NCBI RefSeq assembly: GCF_938045625.1
Contig: NZ_CALIAV010000012.1
Span: 1-27,374, forward strand
Origin: an uncultured Campylobacter sp.
GTDB lineage: Bacteria; Campylobacterota; Campylobacteria; Campylobacterales; Campylobacteraceae
Direction: 5' to 3'
DNA: 27,374 nucleotides
Positions within the stretch are counted from its first letter, which is position 1. Each line of letters opens with the position of its first letter. Position numbers and translations under genes: made by a program. Below are positions 15,339 through 23,353 of the stretch, piece by piece. Under the pieces are notes generated by a model that made no database searches, had not been told where the DNA came from, and saw nothing but the letters and a program-made list of their open reading frames with translations.

Positions 15339-15983
15339 ATGAATATTTTAGATACTTTGGCTATCTGTATGATGGTAACGTCTTTGGCGGTTTTCGGGCT
15401 AAGAAGCCTAAAACTATCCGTCATAGTTTATGGAGTTCAGACGCTGCTATTAGTCGGGATATTTTTTGCGTTGTCGTCTAAATTTAACGCCGAGCAACTA
15501 TCCACGTGGGCGGTCGTGGCGTTTTTTACGAAGGTTTTATTCGTGCCTGCGATCTTGCTTTGGCTTATTAAAAATCTTGGCGTCGTACACGAAGACGAGC
15601 CTGTGGGCGGCTTTTTTGTGAGCCCTGTTATAGCGATGGGTTTTAGTTTGGCTTTGGCGATGAGTATTAATCCGATATTTTTGGAGTTTTCGCTTATTAA
15701 AGAAGAGATAATGCTACTAGCCGCGGTTTGCGTGTTTATGATGGGGGTTTTTGGCTTTATGCTTAGAAACTCGTTTATCAAGCAAATTTTAGCTTATTGC
15801 CTTTTTGAAAACGGCATACATCTAAGCCTAGCGCTTATGGCTTACAACTCAAACGAGCTTGTTGAGCTTGGAATTTTAACCGATGCGATTTTCGCCGTTA
15901 TCATCATGAGCGTTCTAGCGATTAGATTTTATAAAGCATACGGCAGCCTTGACACGTCTAAGGCTACAAATTTAAGGGGATAG
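15339..15983 (+). CDS. hyfE: Hydrogenase-4 membrane subunit E (NuoK/MrpC-like)
   Basis: 214 residues, close to E. coli HyfE (216). Six or so hydrophobic helices, with acidic residues in the membrane (for example LIKEEIMLLAAV). HyfE occurs in Hyf-type but not Hyc-type complexes, so its presence decides the call as hydrogenase-4. It starts directly after the hyfC stop (TGAGATG) and ends 2 bases before hyfF. Confidence 0.9.
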   Translation: MNILDTLAICMMVTSLAVFGLRSLKLSVIVYGVQTLLLVGIFFALSSKFNAEQLSTWAVVAFFTKVLFVPAILLWLIKNLGVVHEDEPVGGFFVSPVIAMGFSLALAMSINPIFLEFSLIKEEIMLLAAVCVFMMGVFGFMLRNSFIKQILAYCLFENGIHLSLALMAYNSNELVELGILTDAIFAVIIMSVLAIRFYKAYGSLDTSKATNLRG

Positions 15984-15985
15984 AG

Positions 15986-17467
15986 ATGGATAGTTTAACT
16001 TTGATATTAATTTTACCGCTTCTTGGAGCGATACTGCTATTTTTCTCTCCGAAAAATTACGCGACTTTGAGTTTGCTTCACGTAGCCGTTAGCGCAGTTA
16101 CGTCTTTGGCGTTGCTATTTAACGTAAGCAAGGTTTTAACCGGCGGTACGTTTTATGCGCACGATAAATTTTTGTTTCTAGACAGCCTTGGCTGCGTATT
16201 TTTGATACTTATCGCGGTTACCGGCTTACTCGTAAATTTATACGCGACCCACTATATGAGATGGGAGCTTGAAGAGGGACATATAAATTTAAGCGCGCTT
16301 AAGAAATACTACGCGCTTAGCCACGTATTTATCTTTACGATGAGCTTAAGCGTCATCTGTAACAACGTCGCGTTTATGTGGGCTGCGATCGAGGCTACTA
16401 CGCTTTCATCAGTGTTTCTAGTAGCGATCTTAAAAGATCAAAAATCAACCGAGAGCGGCTATAAATACATAGTCCTTTGCTCTATCGGCCTAGCGTTTGC
16501 GCTTTATGCGACCGTGCTTCTTTACTCTGCGACCTTTGCGGAGATAAAAGACGGCGAGGCAGCGATGCTATGGACCGGCATAATGGCAAATGCTAAAAAT
16601 TTAAACCATGACGTTGCAAAGCTAATCTTTGTCTTTGCGCTTATCGGATTTGGCACCAAAGCCGGCCTTGCTCCTACTCACACCTGGCTTCCCGACGTTC
16701 ACGCCCAAGGCCCAGCCCCGATTTCGGCTCTACTTTCAGGCGTTTTGCTAAAGTGCGCGATGCTAGCTTTATTTAGATACTACGCTATCGCGGCTCAAGC
16801 TACCGGTATGGAGTTTGTTCAAAGCGTGATGATAGTTTCCGGTCTTATTACGCTATTTGTGGGCGGAATTTTCCTAATCAGACAACACGACGTAAAAAGG
16901 ATGTTTGCCTACCACTCTATCGTGCATATGGGCGTTATAGCTTTTTCTTTGGGAGTCGGCGGATTTTTCGGGCTATTTGCGGCGATTTTTCACTGCCTAG
17001 CTCACAGCTTTACCAAGGCTCTCGCGTTTTGCTCAACGGGCAATATCGCTAGAATTTACGGACACAAAGATATGAGCAAAATGGGCGGCATGATAAAGAT
17101 AGCTCCCGTAACTACGATGATGTTTGGCGCTGCGGTTTGCTCGCTGGTAGGCGTGCCCGCGTTTGCGATATTCGTTAGCGAATTTAACGTCTTCGTCGGC
17201 GCCGTAAATAGCGGTCAATACTTTAGCGTCGCTTTATTTGCGATAGCTCTTGCCATCATCTTTATCGCGGACTTCTCGCACTTTAACTTAGCAAGCTTCG
17301 GCGAACCTAAAGGCGCGGTCGTTCATAATAAAGAGATGAGTATATTAGAAAATTTACCGCTTATCCTGCTTTGCGCTTTGATTATAATCTTTGGCGTTTG
17401 GCACGTGGATAACTTTTATACGCTGGTTGAAAACGGCGTTAAGATAATAACTGGAGAACTATTATGA
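15986..17467 (+). CDS. hyfF: Hydrogenase-4 membrane subunit F (second MrpD/NuoN-like subunit)
   Basis: 493 residues, a second antiporter-like subunit. Family residues are visible: E136 in WAAIEATTLSS, K225 in GFGTKAG, H232 and the LPDVHAQGPAPISALLSGVLLK block with K256, and HSIVHMG. Together with HyfB it gives this complex two potential ion half-channels; E. coli Hyf has a third, HyfD, which is absent here. The start has GGGATAG before ATG. The stop overlaps the hyfG start (ATGA). Confidence 0.93.
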   Translation: MDSLTLILILPLLGAILLFFSPKNYATLSLLHVAVSAVTSLALLFNVSKVLTGGTFYAHDKFLFLDSLGCVFLILIAVTGLLVNLYATHYMRWELEEGHINLSALKKYYALSHVFIFTMSLSVICNNVAFMWAAIEATTLSSVFLVAILKDQKSTESGYKYIVLCSIGLAFALYATVLLYSATFAEIKDGEAAMLWTGIMANAKNLNHDVAKLIFVFALIGFGTKAGLAPTHTWLPDVHAQGPAPISALLSGVLLKCAMLALFRYYAIAAQATGMEFVQSVMIVSGLITLFVGGIFLIRQHDVKRMFAYHSIVHMGVIAFSLGVGGFFGLFAAIFHCLAHSFTKALAFCSTGNIARIYGHKDMSKMGGMIKIAPVTTMMFGAAVCSLVGVPAFAIFVSEFNVFVGAVNSGQYFSVALFAIALAIIFIADFSHFNLASFGEPKGAVVHNKEMSILENLPLILLCALIIIFGVWHVDNFYTLVENGVKIITGELL

Positions 17468-19200
17468 GAGGCGATAAATTCGTTGAAATTTTAAAAACAA
17501 AGGTAAAGGTTCTAGAAGTAACCCGCCAAGCCGACGATCAAATTACTGTCCTAGTGGACAGAAACGATCTTCCGCTTGCGGTTAAGACCCTTTACTACGA
17601 TATCGGCGGTTTCATCTCTACGATGATACCTAGCGACGAGAGGACTATAAACGGCTGTTTTGCGCTTTACTACGCTTTATCTATGGAGGGTGGCAAGATG
17701 ACGGAAGAAGACGACTTTGCTGCCGAGGATAAGTGCTTTATCACCGTTAAAACGCTAATTCCCGGCGTCGATCCGACTTTTCCGTCGGTTACGCCGCTAG
17801 TGCCTGCTTGCGTTTGGTACGAAAGAGAAGCCTACGATATGTTCGGCCTAGTAGCCGAGGGTTTACCCGATAAGCGTAGATTGGTGTTAAGCGACGATTG
17901 GCCTGACGGCCTTTATCCGCTTAGAAAAGACGCGATGGACTACCGCTATAGACCAGATCCGGTCGCTCATCAAGATGAGCCAGATACCGAGTTTTTATTT
18001 CCAAAAGGCGATAGCGTCATCGACGTGCCGCTTGGGCCTTTGCACGTAACCAGCGACGAACCGGGACACTTTAGGTTATTTTGCGACGGCGACGAGATCA
18101 TAGATGCGGACTACCGCCTCTTTTATCAGCACCGCGGTATGGAAAAGCTAGCCGAAAACCGTATGAACTACGATCAGATGGGCTACCTTGCAGAGCGCGT
18201 CTGCGGAATTTGCGGCTACGCTCACGCGATTGCGTGTATAGAAGCGGCAGAGAAGGCTATCAGGCTTGAAGTTCCGCTAAGAGCGCAGGCTATCCGCGTG
18301 ATTTGCCTTGAGATCGAGCGCCTTCACAGTCATCTTTTAAACATCGGTCTAGCTTGCGAGGTAACGGGTAACTATAACGCCTTTATGCATATCTTTAGAG
18401 TGCGCGAGTACTCTATGGAGTTAGCCCAGCTCGTAACCGGCGGCCGTAAAACATACGGCAACGTCATCATGGGCGGACTTCGCCGCGACATGACCGATAA
18501 CGAGATAAAAAAGGGCATCGAGATGATAAACAAGCTCGACGTTCAAATTTCTGAAATTTGGGACGCGGTTATGGACGATAAACGCCAAATCGCGCGCTGG
18601 AAAGGCGTGGGCGTGCTAGATAAGCAAGTAGCAAGAGACTTTAGCCCCGTGGGCCCTAATATGCGAGGCTCGGGTCTAAAGCGCGACAACCGCTACGATC
18701 ACCCTTACGATTTCTTTAAAAATATCGAATTTAAAGTCTACGTAGAGCACGGCGGAGACGTATTTAGCCGCGAAGTCGTGAGATATAACGAGCTAAAAGA
18801 GTCCATACATATCATCAGGCAGTGTTTGGAGCTAATGCCTCAAACGCCGATATCAATCGATCCAAAAACGATGATAAAGCCTGAAAATTTCGCCCTCGGA
18901 CACGTAGAAGCTCCTCGCGGCGAAAACGTCCACTGGATCATGCAAGGCAGCGCGCAAAAGGTTTTCCGCTGGAGATGCCGCGCGGCTACGTATAACAACT
19001 GGCCTAGCCTTCGCTATCAGTTCCGCGGAAATAACATTTCAGACGCGGCGCTTATCGTTTGCTCGCTAGATCCGTGCTACTCCTGCACCGACCGCGTTAC
19101 CGTAGTGGACGTAAATACCAAAAAGAGCAAAATTTTAACCGAAAAAGACCTTAAGAAATTTTGCCAAACGGGCAAAATTAGCAAAAAGGATTTAAGATGA
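17464..19200 (+). CDS. hyfG: [NiFe] hydrogenase-4 large subunit (fused NuoC-NuoD type)
   Basis: 578-residue catalytic subunit holding the Ni-Fe(CN)2CO site. Residues 1 to about 180 form the NuoC-like domain (FPSVTPLVPACVWYEREAYDMFG is its signature region). The rest is the hydrogenase/NuoD-like domain. The N-terminal nickel motif is RVCGICGYAHA (C247, C250). The C-terminal motif is DPCYSCTDR (C538, C541). Behind R544 lies a 34-residue tail (VTVVDVNTKKSKIL...) like that of E. coli HycE. This tail would be cleaved by the HycI protease encoded downstream once nickel is inserted. It catalyses reversible H2 formation or oxidation on the cytoplasmic side. Confidence 0.95.
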   Translation: MRGDKFVEILKTKVKVLEVTRQADDQITVLVDRNDLPLAVKTLYYDIGGFISTMIPSDERTINGCFALYYALSMEGGKMTEEDDFAAEDKCFITVKTLIPGVDPTFPSVTPLVPACVWYEREAYDMFGLVAEGLPDKRRLVLSDDWPDGLYPLRKDAMDYRYRPDPVAHQDEPDTEFLFPKGDSVIDVPLGPLHVTSDEPGHFRLFCDGDEIIDADYRLFYQHRGMEKLAENRMNYDQMGYLAERVCGICGYAHAIACIEAAEKAIRLEVPLRAQAIRVICLEIERLHSHLLNIGLACEVTGNYNAFMHIFRVREYSMELAQLVTGGRKTYGNVIMGGLRRDMTDNEIKKGIEMINKLDVQISEIWDAVMDDKRQIARWKGVGVLDKQVARDFSPVGPNMRGSGLKRDNRYDHPYDFFKNIEFKVYVEHGGDVFSREVVRYNELKESIHIIRQCLELMPQTPISIDPKTMIKPENFALGHVEAPRGENVHWIMQGSAQKVFRWRCRAATYNNWPSLRYQFRGNNISDAALIVCSLDPCYSCTDRVTVVDVNTKKSKILTEKDLKKFCQTGKISKKDLR

Positions 19201-19736
19201 TGAAGTTATTTGACGTAACCGAAAAATACGGAAAGGCGACCTACGCCTATCCGTTTGAGCCTTATAAGGTACCCGAAAATTTCCGCGGGCAGCCGTTTTA
19301 CACCTACGAGCTTTGTATAGGTTGCGCGGCGTGCGGCGTAGCGTGCCCTAGCAACGCCATAGAGCTAAAGATGAACGAAAAGCAAGACAAGCTCGTTTGG
19401 CAGTTTGACTGCGGACGATGCATATTTTGCGGACGCTGCGACGAGGTTTGTCCAACCGGCGGCGTGCGTTTAAGCCAGGGTTTCGAGCTTGCGGTTAAAT
19501 TTGACAAAAGCGCGCTAATTCAGCGCGGCGAACTAGAGATGCAAAAGTGCAAATGCTGCGGCAAACCCTATACGCCGGTTCGCCTTATAAACTATACTTT
19601 TTCAAAGCTTAGTACGGCAAATTTGCTCCCGGGCAGACTAGAAGAAGCTAAAGACTATCTATATATCTGCCCCGAGTGCAAAAAAGCCCAAGCCGTAGAG
19701 CGCATAACTAAAGACGTAGAGGAGGGGATAAAATGA
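19197..19736 (+). CDS. hyfH: Hydrogenase-4 subunit H, 2x[4Fe-4S] ferredoxin-like (NuoI/HycF-type)
   Basis: 179 residues. Two ferredoxin motifs relay electrons between HyfA and HyfI: C40/43/46/50 (CIGCAACGVAC) and C73..C85 (CGRCIFCGRCDEVC). A C-terminal CKCCGKPY (about 118-125) and CPECKK (158-163) form a rubredoxin/zinc-ribbon-like knuckle also seen in HycF/HyfH. ATGATG gives two possible starts one codon apart. The first overlaps the hyfG stop by 4 bases. The end overlaps hyfI by 4. Confidence 0.93.
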   Translation: MMKLFDVTEKYGKATYAYPFEPYKVPENFRGQPFYTYELCIGCAACGVACPSNAIELKMNEKQDKLVWQFDCGRCIFCGRCDEVCPTGGVRLSQGFELAVKFDKSALIQRGELEMQKCKCCGKPYTPVRLINYTFSKLSTANLLPGRLEEAKDYLYICPECKKAQAVERITKDVEEGIK

Positions 19737-20563
19737 GCCTTTATCAAGTTCCCGAAAATATAAAAACGGCAAACGACCTAACCGCAAAGTTAGAACATCT
19801 AAAAAATATCAAACGAAGCTTTAGCGTCTACCGCATCGACTGCGGCAGCTGCAACGGCTGCGAGATAGAAATTTTCGCCGCTATCACGCCGATGTGGGAT
19901 CCGGAGCGCTTTGGCTTTAAGCTAGTAGCCAACCCTCGCCACGCAGACATTTTGCTCTGCACCGGCCCGGTTACGCGCCAGATGTATTATCCGCTGCTTC
20001 GCGCTTACGAGGCAGCGCCCGATCCAAAGATCGTGGTGGCCTTTGGCGCGTGCGGCAGTACGGGCGGTATCTTTTACGACGCTTATAGCGTTTGGGGCGG
20101 TATAGATAAGATTATCCCCGTAGACGTCTATATCCCGGGCTGTCCTCCGCATCCTGCTAGCGTCATATACGGCCTTGGCATGGCTCTTGGCATCATAGAT
20201 CAAAAGCTGCAAAAAAGAAGCTTTGAGCAAGACGACTGCAAAGCTCCCGCCGTAAAAGAGTCTATCATAGGCGATATACTTTTTGAGCGCGATTTGGAAG
20301 CCGAGGCAAAGAGGCTAATGAGCTATATCTTCGGCAGGACGCTGTTTGCCAAGTATATGGACGCGGCCAAAACTTCTCCTAATATCCACGACGTAGCGGC
20401 TACTAAAAAAGCGATGCTAGAGGCTATCCATAAAGAAGAAGACCCTAGATACGCCGAGTGTATGGGGCTGCTTTACAACGACGTCTATCTAAAATACGCC
20501 AAAGCAAAACGCGATACGCAAAATGCCATCGACGTCAAAAAAGAAATTTGGGATAAACGATGA
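19733..20563 (+). CDS. hyfI: Hydrogenase-4 small subunit (NuoB-like)
   Basis: 276 residues. DCGSCNGCEIEIFAA (C37, C40, C43), FGACGSTGG (C107) and YIPGCPPHP (C137) supply the ligands of the single proximal [4Fe-4S] cluster next to the Ni-Fe site. The arrangement is that of group 4 hydrogenases and complex I NuoB rather than the three-cluster small subunit of uptake hydrogenases, and there is no Tat signal. The chain after about 170 (helical, basic) is an HycG/HyfI-type tail. Confidence 0.93.
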   Translation: MSLYQVPENIKTANDLTAKLEHLKNIKRSFSVYRIDCGSCNGCEIEIFAAITPMWDPERFGFKLVANPRHADILLCTGPVTRQMYYPLLRAYEAAPDPKIVVAFGACGSTGGIFYDAYSVWGGIDKIIPVDVYIPGCPPHPASVIYGLGMALGIIDQKLQKRSFEQDDCKAPAVKESIIGDILFERDLEAEAKRLMSYIFGRTLFAKYMDAAKTSPNIHDVAATKKAMLEAIHKEEDPRYAECMGLLYNDVYLKYAKAKRDTQNAIDVKKEIWDKR

Positions 20564-20904
20564 TAAGAGTCTATAAACTAGCCCGCCGCCACATGGACGA
20601 AAACGAAAAGATGCCAAAAGAGCTAAAAGATATCAAGCTATTTTCCGTCTGCGTCGGACACGGCGTGGGGACGGTGGACTTTAGCGAAAAAACGCTCGAA
20701 ATACCCGACGAGGAGTTTGAGCGTATCGTAGCTAGCGGCGGCGAATACGTCAAATTTAAGCTGGGAAATTTAAGTAAGTATTTTGAAGTGGAGATATTTA
20801 GGGAGCATGCGGTAAGGCTCATCCCCGAGCTTTGCGAATGCGAGCTAAAAAAAGAGCTTGAAAATCTGCGCGAGGGATATCTGGTGCTTAGGAAGGACTT
20901 TTGA
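20560..20904 (+). CDS. HycH/HyfJ-family hydrogenase-associated protein
   Basis: 114 residues, overlapping hyfI by 4 bases. FSVCVGHGVGTVDF (about 29-42) and the surrounding helix pattern match the HycH/HyfJ family ('YYSLAIGHH-GVID' in E. coli). It is somewhat shorter than the E. coli proteins (about 136). HycH is thought to help mature the large subunit of the formate hydrogenlyase hydrogenase; it is not a stable part of the enzyme. The position between hyfI and the maturation protease agrees. Orthology to HycH versus HyfJ cannot be settled here, so no symbol is given. Confidence 0.8.
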   Translation: MIRVYKLARRHMDENEKMPKELKDIKLFSVCVGHGVGTVDFSEKTLEIPDEEFERIVASGGEYVKFKLGNLSKYFEVEIFREHAVRLIPELCECELKKELENLREGYLVLRKDF

Positions 20905-20972
20905 TGAAATTTAGCTCAAATTCGGCAAACGCTTACGGGTTAAATTTAGCGCACGGAGGGCTTTTAGGATGA
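20904..20972 (+). CDS. 22-codon mini-ORF coupled at both ends (possible leader/microprotein)
   Basis: The ATG at 20904-20906 overlaps the stop of the HycH-like gene by one base (TGATG), and its own TGA overlaps the hycI ATG (ATGA). It would encode MKFSSNSANAYGLNLAHGGL plus LG. It fills the only gap in the otherwise continuous coupling chain of the operon. It contains the hycI ribosome-binding region (GGAGGG at 20956-20961). The peptide shows no recognisable domain, and its own Shine-Dalgarno (AGGAAGGACTTT before TGATG) is good. It may be a coupling device rather than a functional product. Confidence 0.4.
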   Translation: MKFSSNSANAYGLNLAHGGLLG

Positions 20973-21412
20973 AAAAGGCTTTGCTTTGCATCGGCAATCC
21001 CATGCGCGGCGACGACGACGTAGGCAACGAAACCGGGCGAATCGTCGAGGCGAATTTGAAAGATTGGCGGGTATTTTACGGACAGGACGTGCCTGAAAAC
21101 GAGTTTGGCGCGCTTAGAGAATTTGAGCCTGATATCATCGTCGTGGTAGATGCTATGAGCGGGTTTAAAGACGGCGCGATCGAGTTTTTCGATCTTAGCA
21201 ACGAGCGCGACTATATCTACTCGACGCACAACTTGCCTACGCCCGTACTTTTAAGCTACCTGCGTAAAATTTGTCCCAAAACGCTATTTTTGGGTATTAG
21301 CGTTTTGCTTGAGAACGTGCTTGATTTTAAAGAGGGTTTAAGCGAAAACGCAAAAAAAAGCGCGCAAAAAGCTTACGAGCGCATTTTGGAGATAGATAAA
21401 AATTTAAAATAG
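20969..21412 (+). CDS. hycI: Hydrogenase maturation endopeptidase, HycI family
   Basis: 147 residues. It removes the C-terminal tail of the hydrogenase large subunit after nickel insertion. LCIGNPMRGDDDVG (about 6-19) is the family's N-terminal motif. The nickel-sensing residues correspond to D15/D16, D61 in VVVDAMSG, and H87 in YSTHNLPT. A C-terminal helix completes the fold. The substrate is almost certainly HyfG of the same operon, whose tail matches the HycE cleavage site. The gene is preceded by the coupled mini-ORF and followed 9 bases later by focA. Confidence 0.92.
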   Translation: MKKALLCIGNPMRGDDDVGNETGRIVEANLKDWRVFYGQDVPENEFGALREFEPDIIVVVDAMSGFKDGAIEFFDLSNERDYIYSTHNLPTPVLLSYLRKICPKTLFLGISVLLENVLDFKEGLSENAKKSAQKAYERILEIDKNLK

Positions 21413-21421
21413 GAGAAGGAC

Positions 21422-22285
21422 ATGTTAAATCCTGCAGAAACCGCGCAAGCGGTGTCAAATTCGATGGAGCACAAGGCGCATACTCCGTTAGTAAGCATTA
21501 TTTTTCTAGCTATCATGGCGGGCGCGGCGATTGCTATGGGCGATATTTTCTGGGCGCACTCGACCGTGGGCATGGCTGAAAAGCAGTCTATCGGTCTTGC
21601 AAATTTTATCGGCGGCATCACCTTTAGCTGCGGTCTCATGATGGTCGTTTTTTACGGCGGACATCTATTTACTAGCTCGGTTTTAAGCGGCGTTAGCGCG
21701 TATGAAGGCAAGCTAAATTTAGGCAAGACCTTTAGCTACTGGGCGATCGTTTGGGTTTTTAACTTCGTCGGCGGCGCGCTAATTGCTTATATGTATTATT
21801 ACTCTGGCTTACCGCTAAAATACGACGGCTATATCTTGCAACACTTTATACCCTCAGGTATAGGCAAGATCACTGCTCCGTTTCACGAGCTATTTATCCG
21901 CGGTATCTTTTGTAACGTGTTTGTTTGTATGTCTATCTGGACTGCGACCAGCGAGAGCAACCTTGCGGGTAAATTTTTTGCGATCATGTGGATGATAGGC
22001 GCGTTTGTCGCATGCTCTATGGAACACTGCGTAGCAAATATGTTTATCATAACAGAAGCCATCATCGCTAAAGCTCACTACATCGCGGCAAACGGCGGAG
22101 ATATCACCGCTGCGGCTACGGCTCTAGGGCACGGCATCACGGCTGAAAAACTAGAAGTGCTAAACTGGGGAAATTTCATCGGTAAAAACCTAGTTCCCGT
22201 TACGCTAGGCAATATCTGCGGCGGACTTTTCTTTGTGGGGTTAGTTGGATTTATGGCGAATAAATTTGACATGAAAAAGAAATAA
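21422..22285 (+). CDS. focA: Formate/nitrite transporter family channel, probable formate channel
   Basis: 287 residues (E. coli FocA 285) with six hydrophobic helices. The FNT signature appears as GGHLFTSSVL (80-89) and, in the fifth helix region, MEHCVANMF with H202, equivalent to the pore histidine H209 of E. coli FocA. The pentameric channel would import or export formate. At the end of a hyf operon it most likely feeds formate to a formate hydrogenlyase. The residue before LFTS is His (H81) where E. coli FocA has Asp, so gating may differ. The ribosome-binding site GGAGAAGGAC is close behind hycI, so it is probably cotranscribed. Confidence 0.9.
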   Translation: MLNPAETAQAVSNSMEHKAHTPLVSIIFLAIMAGAAIAMGDIFWAHSTVGMAEKQSIGLANFIGGITFSCGLMMVVFYGGHLFTSSVLSGVSAYEGKLNLGKTFSYWAIVWVFNFVGGALIAYMYYYSGLPLKYDGYILQHFIPSGIGKITAPFHELFIRGIFCNVFVCMSIWTATSESNLAGKFFAIMWMIGAFVACSMEHCVANMFIITEAIIAKAHYIAANGGDITAAATALGHGITAEKLEVLNWGNFIGKNLVPVTLGNICGGLFFVGLVGFMANKFDMKKK

Positions 22286-22313
22286 TTCCCCATAAATGAA
22301 CGGATTTTAAAAG

Positions 22314-22380
22314 TAGTTTTTGATTAAGGCGCTCGGTCACATACTACATGTATGCTCCCGTCACGCCTAATCAAAAACTA
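22314..22380. repeat. Long imperfect hairpin after focA
   Basis: The arms are 22314-22331 (TAGTTTTTGATTAAGGCG) and 22364-22380 (CGCCTAATCAAAAACTA). They pair over 17 bp with a single bulged A. The 32-base interior contains a second small stem, CATAC (22340-22344) with GTATG (22350-22354). It sits 28 bases after the focA stop, between convergent genes. No U tract directly follows on either strand, so it may be a 3'-end structure, a REP/MITE-like unit, or both. Confidence 0.6.
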
Positions 22381-22505
22381 TTTAAACTACGCCTATTCTG
22401 TCTGAAATATCTCACATCTTGCTAAATTTACAAATTTAACTACATTAAATTTAAAAACTCAAATTTAGCGTTTTTGCGGTGCGGGTCTAGGCGCGTAAAT
22501 TTAAT

Positions 22506-23144
22506 TTAGTTCGTATAGCTTTGTAGCTTTTCGTAATCCACTATCAAAATTTCATGCGGGGTTATGCGCCTGATGATATCGTCTTTGATTAGTTCGTTAA
22601 ACGCGGTGCTTGCGCTTTGGCGCTTGAGTCCGACGAAGCTTGAAAGCACCTTTAGCGAAAACGGTAAAAAGACGTAGTGATAGCCGTTTTGCGTCAAATT
22701 TTGCTCGGCGGCGAGCTCGACGAGGAAGTTTGCGATGCGCCCTTTCGCGCTTTCAAAAAGTATCGATTTTATGATTTGGCGCTGCAGCAAGGAGATATTT
22801 ACGAGCGTGTCGGCGTATGCTTTGGCAAATCTCTCGTTTTTTAGCAGTTCGCCCATGTCGTCTGCATCGATCGAGTAGATCTCGCTGTCCTCTAGGATCT
22901 CTAGCACGCACACGTCGTCTATGATCGAGATGTTGTCTTTTTGGAGATGATAGACGATAAACTCTTCGCCGTCCTCGAAAAACGAGAGCTTGCCCGAGCC
23001 GCTTTTAAATATCACGACTTTGATGGATTCGGCGTAGATCGCGGCGCCTTTGACTAGAAACTCGCGGTTAAATTTAGCGAGTTCGTTTTGATCCAAAACG
23101 TCTAAAATATCGGTCTCGAGTAGGCCTAGTCGTGATTTTTTCAA
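22506..23144 (-). CDS. Crp/Fnr-family transcriptional regulator
   Basis: 212 residues. An N-terminal cyclic-nucleotide-binding-like beta barrel spans about 20-105, followed by a long dimerisation helix (about 106-140) and a C-terminal winged helix-turn-helix (about 160-205, FSLKVLSSFVGLKRQSASTA with recognition helix KRQSASTAFNELI). Only one cysteine is present (C79), so it cannot hold an FNR-type [4Fe-4S] cluster. The cAMP-binding arginine pattern of CRP is also not evident, so the effector is unknown. The start is TTG (23142-23144) with a weak AAGAAAAG upstream; no ATG lies near. It is convergent with the hyf-focA operon and a candidate regulator of it, though this rests only on proximity and the CRP-geometry site at 11592-11607. 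Confidence 0.88.
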   Translation of the reverse strand: MKKSRLGLLETDILDVLDQNELAKFNREFLVKGAAIYAESIKVVIFKSGSGKLSFFEDGEEFIVYHLQKDNISIIDDVCVLEILEDSEIYSIDADDMGELLKNERFAKAYADTLVNISLLQRQIIKSILFESAKGRIANFLVELAAEQNLTQNGYHYVFLPFSLKVLSSFVGLKRQSASTAFNELIKDDIIRRITPHEILIVDYEKLQSYTN

Positions 23145-23163
23145 GTTTATCTTTTCTTGTGGC

Positions 23164-23191
23164 TTAAGATTAAGTTCCTATTTTATCTTAA
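23164..23191. promoter_or_regulatory. Inverted repeat upstream of the Crp/Fnr-type regulator gene
   Basis: TTAAGAT (23164-23170) and ATCTTAA (23185-23191) are separated by 14 bases, 20 to 47 bases before the TTG start. A minus-strand AAGATAAAATAGG candidate -10 lies within it. It is a possible autoregulatory site. Confidence 0.35.
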
Positions 23192-23276
23192 TATTTTTAA
23201 AGTGTATTAAATTTACCGAGGCGGGGCGCGATCATCCTGCTAGTTTTGCATATTTGCGTCGCGGCAAAAATCGGGC

Positions 23277-23304
23277 GGCTAAAATTTAGACGGTAAATTT
23301 AGCC
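23277..23304. repeat. Hairpin upstream of ribE
   Basis: GGCTAAAATTTA (23277-23288) pairs with TAAATTTAGCC (23294-23304) with one bulged A and a 5-nt loop. It lies just upstream of the probable ribE -10 (TATAAAAT at 23323-23330) and is therefore likely outside the transcript. The conserved FMN (RFN) riboswitch is not visible in this short leader. Confidence 0.4.
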
Positions 23305-23353
23305 CGCTCTGAGGCTAAATTTTATAAAATAGCTCAAAATTTAAGGACGAAAA

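Noticed and set aside
23205..23353. FMN (RFN) riboswitch before ribE
   Set aside because: The leader after the predicted start is under 25 nt and shows none of the conserved RFN helices; only a simple hairpin upstream of the -10 was found.
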